Assembly (NCBI GenBank): GCA_024345305.1 | Contig: BRON01000008.1 | Location: 992,001 to 1,056,000 of the forward strand | DNA length: 64,000 nucleotides | Direction of reading: 5' to 3' | From: Mrakia gelida | Taxonomy: Eukaryota; Basidiomycota; Tremellomycetes; Cystofilobasidiales; Mrakiaceae | Part shown: piece after piece, positions 44,931 to 55,389 of the stretch | Layout of the letters: each line of letters starts with the position of its first letter | Numbering within the stretch: position 1 is the stretch's first letter | Position numbers and translations under genes: made by a program | The notes under the pieces: generated by a model | Databases searched by the model: none | The model's input: only the letters and a program-made list of their open reading frames with translations | What the model was told of the DNA's origin: nothing

Positions 44931-47090
44931 ATGTCGTCCTTCCTCTTCAACCCTTCCACCCTTCGAATGGCCAGGTCTTCCATCGTCCCTACCTCTTCCT
45001 TGCGACGATGCCTCGCGACAGCCGCGGCGACCCTCCCCAAAACCGTCCCTGCCACTCTTCACCTCAAGTCCGGACAGTCCTTCACTGGAACTAGCTTCGG
45101 ATCCAAGAACAGTGTCTGGGGAGAGACCGTCTTCTCGACCAGTATCACCTCCTGTGAGTCTTCGGATTGAGTGTCGAGCTGGAGGACCAGAAGGGAAGAG
45201 TCGCGATGGAGCGTCCTTATCTTCGAGCTGACCTTTTTCACTTCTTTCCGTCCTGCTCCTCCCCTCCCTCCCTCCCTCCTCCCTTCGCTCTCGCTCTCGC
45301 TCCTTCTCCCACTCCTACAGACTGCGAGTCCATGACCGATCCTTCCTACCTCGGCCAAATCCTCGTCTTCACCTCTCCCCTCATCGGAAACTACGGTGTC
45401 CCCTCCAACGAGCCTCTCGCCTCCATGCCCGGAATCCCTCAGATGGAGTCTTCCGGTATTCAGTGCTCAGGGGTCATCGTCACCGACGTCGCTCTGAAGC
45501 ACTCCCACTACCTCGCCATCGAGTCTCTCCACGAGTGGTGCGACCGACACGGAGTCCCTGGAATCAGCGGAATCGACACTCGAGCCGTCACCACCCTCCT
45601 CAGGGACCAGGGAACCACCCTCGGAAGGATCGCTGTCGGAGAGGAGGAGGTCGCTAAGGGAAGCCCTGCTGTTGGAGAGTACTGGGATCCCAGCAAGGAG
45701 AACCTGATCGCTAAGGCTTCGACCACCGAGCCCTACGTCCTCAACCCCGAGGGAGATGTCCACATCGCCGTCCTCGACTTCGGAACCAAGGCCAACATCC
45801 TCAGGTCGCTCGTCAAGAGGGGAGCTAAGCTCACTGTTCTTCCTTGGAACTACGACATCAACTCCGTGCAGGACAAGGTGAGTCCTCTTTCGAGCAGTCG
45901 CGAGAGCTGGTCGTCGTTCTGATCTCTCGTTTTGGTTTCATTTCTCTTCTAGTTCGACGGACTCTTCCTCACCAACGGACCTGGTGACCCCAAGTCCATC
46001 ATGGACGTCGCTAAGGAGGTCGGAAAGTACATCAACACTGCCGACAAGCCCGTCTTCGGAGGTGAGTCTTTCGTTTGATGGAGCTTCGAGTTTGAGGTCG
46101 AGTCGAGCTCTTCGCTGACTCCCTTCCCTCCCCTTATCTTTCTCAGTATGCATGGGAAGTCAAATTGTGAGCCTTTGGTTCATCTGCAGCGCTATTGGAT
46201 CTCGAGACCGCTCTTGAAGTCTCGAGGAGGAAGGGAAGACGCGCGACCGAACGTCGAGCTCAAACGCTGACCTCTTCTTCCCTTTTCCCTTCGTAGATCT
46301 CCCTCGCCGTCGGATGTGAGACCTTCCGAATGGAGTTCGGAAGTGAGTCTTCCTCGTCTTCTCCGTATCTTCTCGAAAATGGAGCGAGAAGCTAACCCGT
46401 CTTCGCTCTCGTTTTTCTCCTCCCCTCTCAGACCGAGGTCACAACCAGCCCGTTCTCGCTCTCGCCACCTCCGGTACCACCAAGGCCGGACGAGTCTACA
46501 TCACTGTGAGTATCTTTCACCGTATTCATCCTTCCACGAGGACTTCTCAAGTCGATGGAATGGATCCTGACGCGTCTGCGCTTCTACTTTCCTTCTCTCA
46601 GTCGCAAAACCACCAGTACGCTACCGTTCTCTCCGAGGAGTTCCCTGAGGGATACGCTCCCTGGTTCATCAACTGCAACGGTCCGTTCCATCTCCCTTCT
46701 TCTGCTCTGCGAGAGCTCGGAAGCTGACCTCTCTTTCCCTTCGTTTCGCTCACAGACTCCTCCGTCGAGGGAATCATCTCGACTCCCGAGTCCGGAAAGC
46801 AGGTCTGGGGAGTCCAGTTCCACCCTGAGTCTGCTGGAGGACCTCTCGACACCATGGAGGTGAGTCTTTCGTCCCTTCTTCCGACGCGTCTCGGAACGAA
46901 CGAACGTGGTTCGAGCATGATCGCTGACCTGCTCTCCTTCCTCCTTCCTCGTTCGTTCCTTCCTTCGCAGATGTTCGACGACTACCTCAACGCCGCCCGA
47001 ACCAAGGCTGGAATCCCTGTTCGCAAAACGTACAACATCACTGGAGAGCTCGCTCCTACTGTCGCTGAGACCCTCAAGGCTTCTGCTTAA
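44931..47090 (+). CDS. CPA1: Carbamoyl-phosphate synthase, arginine-specific small (glutaminase) subunit
   Basis: The subunit hydrolyses glutamine and passes ammonia to the large subunit for arginine synthesis. The start is ATG 44931; the first 35-40 residues are Arg/Ser/Ala-rich (MARSSIVPTSSLRRCLATAA), fitting a mitochondrial presequence. The N-terminal domain has GQSFTGTSFGSKNSVWGETV and DPSYLGQILVFTSPLIGNYG. The class I glutaminase domain has LFLTNGPGDPKS, the nucleophile in VCMGSQI, NRGHNQPVLAL and FHPESAGGPLDT with the His and Glu partners. The residue after CMG is Ser where many homologues have His or Asn. The nucleophile sits on a 20-nt exon at 46147-46166. It ends LKASA, TAA 47088-47090; about 470 residues. 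Confidence 0.95.
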
Positions 47091-47391
47091 ACGAACCTCC
47101 CTCCCTCTCCTCCCCTTCTTTAGCTCTTCAGTTTTTCGCTACGCCCTCTCCTTTTAATCTTAACGTCTTTTCTCTCACCTAGCATTCCTTCCCACCTTCT
47201 TCGAAAGCAGTGCTGCTCGCTCTCTTTCTTATCGGTTGTTGTTCGACGCGTTGATCCGAGAACCGCCGCGGGCCCTTCCTCCCCCTCCAACGAGTCATCA
47301 ACCCTCTCTCTCTCTCTCTCGCCCCCAACCCACCACCACCACCACCTCATCATCATCCTCTCAAACCTCTCTCTTTCTCTTCCTCTCAACT
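47091..47391 (+). other. Spacer CPA1 / small unknown protein
   Basis: 301 bp of 3' UTR and pyrimidine-rich leader, including CT and ACC microsatellite-like runs at 47302-47345. No gene is seen. Confidence 0.4.
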
Positions 47392-48088
47392 ATGCCCTAC
47401 CCTATCGCTCGACCCATCAAAGCCTCCAAGCCTCAAGCGTTCACGACCCAGAAGAGACGGGTCGCGCCTGCTCAACTCCTCCGAACCGTCGACGTCGTTG
47501 AAGCTCTGGAGGATATCTCCGATGAGAAGGCTGGATGGACCATGAGCGAAGCTGTTCCTGAGACGTCGGTGGATGGGGATGCTCCTGCTAGGAGAGAGTT
47601 GGAGCTTGACTTGGGTGGGTTGGTGGGGAGTGCGAAGAAGATGAGAGGTGAGCTTCAGTCGTTCCATCCATCATTCCCTCGTTTCCTCCTTTGGTCCTTC
47701 CTTCCTCGTCCTCAAAGGGATCCGTCCCGCTTTCATCCTCAATCCAACCTTCCCTCTCCCTTCCCCAACATCAACCTCAAACTGACTCTCTTACACTTTC
47801 TACTCCTCTTCCATCCCAGTCAACAACTCAGCGCTCCTGCTCGACTACGTTCTCCTCCCCTCCCTCCCAACAACCCACGTTCTCTCCGACTTCCCTCCCC
47901 CTTCCTCCTCCCCGCCAACAAGCGCTTCCTTCTCCCCTCCCCTCCAACCCGACAACGAGGGAGAGGAGGATGGATGGGAGCTTATCGGAGAGGGTGGGGA
48001 CGATCGTGGAACGACGGTCTCGTCCGTTGAGGAGGAGCGAGGGGGGAGCAGTCGAGCGTTGTACGCTCAGGCGGTGAGGAAGGCTTGA
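47392..48088 (+). CDS. Small uncharacterised protein with a WxxI motif
   Basis: The start is ATG 47392 (MPYPIARPIKASKPQAFTTQ). Two exons join in phase (AGA G, then TC AAC) across an intron of about 170 nt, giving about 175 residues. I recognise no domain. Visible features: a short amphipathic stretch VNNSALLLDYVLLPSLPTTH, a Ser/Pro linker, and an acidic segment EGEEDGWELIGEGGDD that fits the W-x-x-[LIV] Atg8-interaction pattern with acidic flanks. It ends YAQAVRKA, TGA 48086-48088. The autophagy link is pure inference. Confidence 0.55.
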
Positions 48089-48751
48089 TTCGTCCGTTTA
48101 CGCGTTTCTATTTTTCGTATAAGCTGCCCGCATACATAGCTGAGCTTGGGGACTGTCTCTCTCTGTTTGGTGTTGCTCTCGCTCGTTCCAGCCTCGCTCC
48201 TTATCTCTCGAATCCATTTGACGCGCGTCCTCCTCTTCGATTGTTTTGATTTCCTCGCCTCTCTTTATTTTGATTTAGTGCTTCGTTCTCCACCTTGCTT
48301 ATACTCTCTCGCTCCTTCGTCTAGCTCGCTCCTCTCGTTCTTGCTTACTCTCTCTCTCTCCCTTCACAGAAATGCCCATGTCAGTAACGAAACGATCGAG
48401 TGAACTTCGACGCGTCGTTCCCGATCGCTCGCTCGCGTTCTTCCAGCTCGCTGGCGGATTGATCTGACAGAAGTTTTCGACGTGATGACTACTATACTTG
48501 ACGAAGAAAGGAAAAGGTACGAAGAGAGGGTGGAAAGCAAAGGACGTTGGAAGGTCGTGAATGAGCGTGCCGTACAGTAGGGCGGGTGAGTCGAGAGGTA
48601 TGGAAAGGAGGAAGGGAAAGCGTAGAGGGTCGTTAGCGCGTAAAACCAGAAGTACGTAAGAAAAAGTAGAGAGAAAGAGAGAGAGAGAGAAGAGAAAGAA
48701 GAGAACCGAGAGCGAAACCAAAACTAAAGCGAGACGCGTCCCAACCCAACC
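48089..48751. other. Convergent 3' region, small unknown gene / copy B
   Basis: 663 bp with pyrimidine/purine-biased runs, for example the GA-rich stretch at 48665-48705. Short ORFs on both strands have no recognisable content. Confidence 0.4.
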
Positions 48752-51700
48752 TCACTTCCCCTTCCCTCCCTCCCTCCCAAAAACCCACTCCTTCCTCTGC
48801 TTTACGCCCTTCTCCACCAAAACTCCCATGATCCAGAACAACGTCTCCTCTCCCTCCAAGCCCAACCGCTCAGCCTTCTTTCTCGTCTTCACCTCTCGCG
48901 CTTCACACACGTCGCACGCTAGCTCGTCCCTTCTCGATCCATCCTTCCCGACGAGGTGGAGGGTGTTGTACGTAGGAGAGCCGTCTTCACCGCAGCGGTA
49001 GCAGACGGGGGAGGTGGGCGAGCAGGTGGAGGGTCTGGAGCCGAGGGCGAGGAAGGAGAGGGGTTCGAGATGGTCGTCGTCGTCTTCCGATTGAGAGGAG
49101 GGTTGTGGAGGAGGGGGTGGTGGAAGGGCACGGAGAGGTTTAGCGGAGAGTGACTGGGAGGAGGTGGACTCGGTGGAGTTGATGGTAGAGTGGGAGAAGG
49201 AAAGCGAAGAAGAGGGGAGGAGGGTGTCTTGGTTGAAGGAGGGCCGAGACGACGACGCGACGGCGTTGACTGGTGATGCGGGAGACGGAGGAAGAGCTTT
49301 GGGAGCAGGAGCGAGTTGGATCGATGGAGACGATTGGTGGGAGGGTCTGGAGCCTGAGTATATCGTCCGAGAAGAAGGGCGGGAGAGGCGATGGGAGCGA
49401 GACAACGAGGCGACCGCGCTGGTGGAGGGCAGCGAGGTGGGGGAAGGACCGTCTCTGTTAGGAGGGGGTCCGAAGGATGATTGGAATGGGTTGGAAGCGG
49501 AGGGGTTCGATGAGGAGTAGATGGTTCGAGGAAGAGGTAGGATGAGCCGATGGGAGTTTGATGACGACGCGAGGGCGTTGAGGGGTTTGGCCGGCAGACT
49601 GATCCTCCTCCGCTTCAACGAACGAAACGGAGAGTCGTGAGGGACGAATTCCTTCCTTTCCGATCGACTCCAGTTGCCGGAAGAAGCTGATGACGAACGA
49701 GACGCGACGGCGTCGAGGAGAGACGTTCGAGAGGCGACCTTCCTGCTCTTCTTCGGTTGGGGATGTCGAGAGAGCTGCTGGCTTTTGAAAGGTTTCGTCG
49801 AGGAGACAAGAGCGAACGGGAACTTGCGAGAGGACGCGCTGATCTCGGATGGGTTCTGGACGTTGCTGGAGTCGAAGCTGTCGTCCTCCTTCCTCCCGGC
49901 GTTCGATCCTCTTCCTCCCCTGATGACCTCGATGTCTTGACGGATCCGGACTTCGTGGGAGTCGAAGTAACTTTGGCAAGCGGAGAGAGTCCTCCAAGGG
50001 TACTATAATGAGAGGAGAAGGAGGACAACGAAGGCGGGGTCAGCGGCGCTTGAGGAATCGACTCGAGAGCAGCAAGGAAGCATCGGTACCTTTTCCATGA
50101 ACACGCGAAAAACCTCATTCCTGCTTCCTTCCTGACCAGCTAGGATCTGACACAGATCTTGTTCCTCCTTCCGGGTCCAGGAAGCTCCCGCATAGGAGGC
50201 GACGCGAAGTCAATTCGCGGTGGCTCGACGCTGCGGACGAGCTTCCCTGGATCCGCGCAAAGCGAGGAGGGAAGTATCAGCGCGAGTTGGAGGATGGGGG
50301 TGTGTGAGAACAGAACGACTCACGAGAAAGAAAGGACTTCCCCCTCCTCGATCTCCTCCGGACGCGTCTCGACGACCTCGGGATGCTCGTAGACAATTGG
50401 GCGACCGTTGTTGGCTGATACCAGGGAGGAGATGTGAGCCTCGATCTGGTCCTTTCGAACGTAGAGGTAATGGGTCTGGTATGCTGAGCGACTCCTCGAC
50501 GGATGCTGGGCCGGAAGGAGGAAAGGGAACTCATCCGTCAGACGCGGCGACGACGACGCTCACTCGATCGCTAAAGCTGCTTCTCAGTCCTAAGCTACTC
50601 ACCGTCCTCTGATAATGCTCCCATATCGTTCCGTGCGCGTTCCTCTGAGGGTTCGAAGCGATAAAACGAGCCATCTCTTCCTCCTCCTTGACGAGCCAAC
50701 CTTTCGGCGTTGCGTATCCGTTCACGTAGTCGGTATCAGGACGATAGCGACTGAAAGGCAAGAGGGATGACGAGAAATTGTCAAAAAGTCAAGAGGTACA
50801 CCTAGAGATATCCAGACTCACGCTTCAGAGTCGAAGTCCCCTTCTTCCTCTCCCCCATCATCCTCGACGACGAGTCCTCCGGCGGCGGTAGCTCTGAGTT
50901 TAGCGACCTGAGAATTGAAATAGGCCTTCTTCCTGAAGAAGTGGTGCTGCCTGTAGGCGAGCGAGGTTCGAGAGGGATGCTGGGAGAGCAAAAGCGTCGG
51001 ATCAGTGACGAGCGACGCGAGGGAAGGAACGAATGAGAACGAGCTCACGTCCTGTTGATAAGAGTGCCAGGTCTCGAGCAGGTCGCCCTCCTTCTTCGAA
51101 CCTGAAGCAAGAAAGCGAGCCATCTCCTCCTCCTCCTCTTTACGCCAGGTGTTGGGGCGGAGGCGGGAACGGGCTTTGGCGACGAAGGCGCTTCGAGGAC
51201 GAACTTCCTCCTCCTCCTCGACGACCTCGACCTCCTCCTCCTCCAACGGATCCTCGATGGGTGTACTGAGATCGTAATCGTCCTCCGGAAGAGCTTCTTC
51301 CTCGAGAAACGAGTCGACCAGCCACTGAACGGAGACGACGCGTCGAGGGAGAGGCTGGGATCGAAGGGTGAAGTTGTCATTGATGAATTCGGGATCCAGG
51401 ACGACGTGGGAGGCTCGGATGATGTCGGTGGTAGAGTAGGAGGATGGAGAGAGTCCAAGGGATAGAGCTTTCCTCTGGAAACGAGGATAACAAACGAGAA
51501 AGGAAAGAGAACAGATCAGCAAAGCAGGAGCGAAAGAGTCGCGAGCTCAACATTCCCTTCCCTCCTTCCCGTCTTGAAACAGCTCGAGAAGACTGACCTC
51601 GAGAGTGATTTGGACGGATCGAACTTTGGGGGAGAAGGAATCGAAGTAGAATACGATCTTTGGGTCCGAAAAGGGCCAGACGGGAGGAGGTTGGGCGAGT

Positions 51701-51822
51701 TGAGGGAGGGAAGAGGAGGAGGAAGGAAGGGCTGAGGGAGGAAGGGGATGTCCGACGAGAGGTTGCTGCTCTTGAGCTGGAGCTGGAGGGACGGGGGTGA
51801 ACGGGTTGATGTGAGAAGTCAT
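48752..51822 (-). pseudogene. BRCT / Rap1-type Myb protein, copy B (deleted and interrupted)
   Basis: Close paralogue of copy A in opposite orientation. The start is ATG 51822-51820. The BRCT region is intact (TAC where A has TAG), with RRVVSVQWLVDSFLEEEALP. Myb 1 (WRKEEEEEMARFLA, HPSRTSLAYRQ) and Myb 2 (GWLVKEEEEMARFIA, HPSRSRSAYQT) are intact. After the EEGEVLSFS exon, the GATA-like finger and Myb 3 of copy A are missing, and sequence resumes just before Myb 4 (ASWTRKEEQDLCQILA, YPWRTLSACQSYF). At this deletion joint the frame shared with Myb 4 contains TGA at 50212-50210, and no other AG in the right phase bypasses it. Downstream the frame is open: a KRRRIS motif, a Ser/Pro linker, and an intact knuckle (CYRCG..ACDVC) ending at TGA 48754-48752. 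It may still make a BRCT plus two-Myb protein. Confidence 0.75.
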
Positions 51823-52267
51823 CCTAGAGTGAGCTGAGAGGTGAGGTAGGGGTCCGAAGGTCGAAACCTGAAGACGCTTCGGAGGGCGAGAAGCTGAGCG
51901 TTGGGCGTGAAACGAGAGCACCTGGCTTCCTCGCCTCGAGAGTTGCCTGTTTGAGCACGCAGCAGTTTCCCCGTCGTCTTTGTAAGAAATGAAGATTTGC
52001 TGAGCTCAAGGGAGAGTTTGGAATCAATCTCGAGACAAAGATGGGGAAGCGCGAGGTTTCGCTTTTCCAAGATCTGGAGGGAGGGAAGGAGGACGAGCGA
52101 CGAAGAAACGAGGAAGGTTAGACGCGTCGCGAAGAACGATGGCGCTCGCGATCCCGATACAGAGCTATCCTCCTAGGTCGGTGGTAATCTACACATATGA
52201 TACAAACACGTGCTAAGTGCCCTGTCGTATGCAGTCGTCCATGCAAAAGGAAATCCACGCCTTCGCT
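51823..52267. promoter_or_regulatory. Copy B promoter / aminotransferase 3' region
   Basis: 445 bp. It holds the leader of copy B and the 3' UTR of the aminotransferase. I see no distinct element. Confidence 0.35.
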
Positions 52268-54656
52268 TCAAACGCTCACGCTCACGCTCGACGCGAACAC
52301 ATCCCTGATGGCCTTCCCCAACCTCCTCGTTCCCTCCTCCATCTCCTCCTCGCCCGCGAAAGAGAAACTCGCTCGGAACCAGACCTCGCCTTCCTTGAGA
52401 CCGTTCTTCCCTCCGTCGGGTCGGAAGACGGACGAGGGCGTGAGAATAACGAGGTTCGAAATGAAGGTGTTGAAGAGGGTTTGACCGAGTTGGGTTGGGG
52501 AGAGGAAGAGGTGGTTGGCGAATTGGATGAAGAAGAACATGCCACCTGGTCGAAGGGAGGAGAATGGAAGATAGGAAGAGAGTCAGCGTCGAGGTCGACG
52601 ACGAGGCGGTCGCGTTCGAGACGAAGCGAAGAGTCGAGGGGAGGTGAAAGACTCACCCTGAGGCAGGTCGTACCGCACGAACTCGGAAGGGAGGTGTTTC
52701 TGGAAAAGTCGGTGCATCGTTTGAGCTCGTTTCGAGTACTGAAGAAGGTCAAGAAAAGGTCGAGACGCGTCAGAACAAAGACTGGACAAGGAAGAAGAAC
52801 AAACACGACGAGACTCGACTCACTCCGTCAGCGACTCCCTCGAGATACCCTTCCCAACCGACCTGACCTTTGAAAGCACCCAAGAAGGCGCACATCGCAG
52901 CGACCGAGAAACCAGAGACGGACTGCATCGTGACCTCGTTTCTCTGGGAGAGCTTGGTAATGAGGTTCGAGGGAGCGAGGATCCATCCTAAACGACATCC
53001 AGGAGCGACCATCTGGAGAGAGAGATAGAGGGAACGGGTCAGAGAAGGCGAAGGAGGTAGGAAGGAGTGAGGAGCTCACCTTGGAGAAGGAGCAGAGCTC
53101 GATAACGCGTCCGTCGGTGTCGAGCGAGGCCATGGTTGGAGGAGGAGGAGATGGGTTGGGGCAGTCGGTCGTAGGGTAGTGAAGACGAAGGGAGCGGCTG
53201 GTGACGATGAGACAGTGAATCAGTACTAATGATTGCCGAAGGAGAGTCGAGGGGACTCACTAAGGGTCGTCGCAAACAACAATCTGAACGAAAGCGAGAA
53301 CGAACGACGCGACTTGTCAGCAACTCTTCGAACCTCCTCCTTTCTTCAGAGACTTGAGCTCCTTCCTCCAGTAATTCAAGAGATCCCACTCACAATATCC
53401 CACTTCCTAGCAATCTCCAAAACCTTCCTCCTCCTCTCCTCTCCCATCGTCGCACCACTCGGGTTCTGCCCAGTCGGCACGATGAGCATGACTCGAGGTC
53501 TCCTCGTCCGTCGCTCCTCCTCGTTCCAGTTCGTGAGGACCTCGTCCATCGCCTCAGGAACGAGACCCTGAGAGTCCATCTTGATCCCCACACTCGTGAC
53601 TTGAATGGGAGCAAGAGCTGCTAGAGTTCCAGGGTAGGCGTACTCTTCCACGAGGATCGACGAGTTGGGTCGGAGGAGAAGTCGGAAGACGCTGTAAGAC
53701 GGGAAGAGCGTCAGCTTTGAGGAGAGAACGGGAAAGAGAGCCGAAGAGGAACCTACTTGTCGAGTCCATCAGTGTTTCTAGAGATCAAAAGGGAAACAAA
53801 GGTCAGCTGAAGGAGAAAGAAAGTTGACGACGCGTCGGCGAGTCAGCCAAACCCACCCGTTCGTCAGGATCAAGTCCCAGTCTATTGCCACCCAAACCGC
53901 CCACGCGTCAGTCTCTTATTTCTTCACGCACCTCTCCTGGAGCTCTTCTTCAACTCACCCTGGTATCCAACTCCTCCAGTCCTCCTCACATGCTCCTTCA
54001 AGAACTCTCGCATCGGCAAGGCCCCGTTCGAGCCTCCGTACTGCAACGACGTCGAGAGATCCATGGCTGTTTCCTTATCGTCCGAAGCGTAGGAGTGAGG
54101 GTAGATGGGCGAGGAGGGGTTGGCTTGAGGGTAGTAGGAGTGAGAGATAGCGACGGTCTTCTGGTGATGAGGGAAGGTGAGGGAGAGGGAGGAAACGGGG
54201 AAGGTCGAGCTGAACAGATCGAGGTCGACGAGAGCAACCAAACATCAGCTTCGTATCGTCTCTACAGTTCTCGTTATTCGCACTCACGGGTGAGGCAAGC
54301 CGCCTCCGAAGTTGATGATCCCTGGAATGGAGAGATACCTAGAAGAGAGGGAGAGAGGGAAGGATGGTGAGTCAATCAAATCGAGGACGTCGAAGCTCTC
54401 TCCCTTATCTCTCCCTTCACTTCACTCACTTCTGAGCCAGATCCTTGAGAGGCGAAGGGTACCTCGACAGTCCCTCCTCGCTCATGTAGGACTCGTAATC
54501 CATCCTCTTGACCATCCTCGTCTGTCCGACTTCAGGGGTCGTCGAGAGTGAAGAGACGGCTTGGTGCTGAAGGGGAGGGCTGAGTCTGTTGACCTTCCTT
54601 GCGCTTCCCATCACAGAGTGAGAAGCGTCGTCGTGAGAGCGATCCATGGGAGACAT
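52268..54656 (-). CDS. Aromatic-type PLP aminotransferase (Aro8/AADAT class)
   Basis: Fold type I aminotransferase of the aromatic/alpha-aminoadipate group. The start is ATG 54656-54654 (MSPMDRSHDDASHS). Signatures: MDYESYMSEEGLSRYPSPLK, the substrate loop YLSIPGIINFGGGLPHP, LQYGGSNGALPMREFLKEHV, SILVEEYAYPGTLAAL, and the cofactor motifs RPRVMLIVPTGQNPSG and IIVVCDDPY. The Schiff-base Lys lies in IELCSFSK, followed by MVAPGCRLGWILAP. The VVCDDPY segment is on a 23-nt exon near 53262-53284. The C-terminal domain includes GGMFFFIQF and VWFRASFSFAGEEEMEEG and ends SVSV, TGA 52270-52268. About 530 residues. Likely roles are aromatic amino acid, lysine or kynurenine metabolism; the substrate is not decided by sequence. 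Confidence 0.85.
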
Positions 54657-55389
54657 CTTGGATGAAGCGAAGAGAGTGGAGTTGGGTGGGGTGGGTGAAG
54701 AGGGTTGGGGGAGAGGATGGAGGTCAGGAGGGAAGAAACGAGAGAGAGGGAGGAACAGATGAAGGCTATCGGGCCAGAGCGATAACCCCTAGCCTCTCCG
54801 CTCAGGTCGGATCTCGACAGCTTTCGATGAAGGGGAGGGAGCTATTGAGCATCTGAATCCGTACTGACCGGAATGGATTGGGAAAGATCTGAGGGATTGA
54901 AAGAAGCGCCGTTGGGAGCGTCGGGGAGGAGATGGTGGGCTGAACGGAGTCGACGCGTCGAATCGAGCTCGAGCGGGACTTGATTTGGAAGATTTTTTTC
55001 GTTAAATCTTGTGTACAGGTGGATTTGCCTTGAAAGACTGATTTCAAAGGCTGAGCTCGTTCAAGCTGATTTTGAGGCCGAGGGGAAGTGCGAGAAGAGG
55101 AGAGGGAAGGTCGCGTCGAACTCGTCGCGCTGAGCTCAATTCTGCTTCGATTTTCTCAATTCTTTCGGAGTGAAATTTCTACAAGACAGGGCTGCATGTA
55201 TTTTTCTGCCTCCAAACTCGCTCGGATAAATCTTCAAACAGGAACGTGCGAGGGAGCTATTTCCGCTTGTTCGATTCGCTCTCCTCGCCTTCTCCACAAC
55301 TCTGCCTCCTCCTTCGTCTGAGCTCCCAACTGCTTCCTTGCCTCCTCTCCTCCCCTCGATGAACCGTCGTTCGTGGATCCTCCGTCAGC
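54657..55389. promoter_or_regulatory. Divergent promoter region, aminotransferase / CorA transporter
   Basis: 733 bp without a gene. A locally AT-rich patch (TTTTTTTCGTTAAATCTTGTG, near 54990-55013) stands out against the GC-rich surroundings. No defined site is recognised. Confidence 0.4.
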
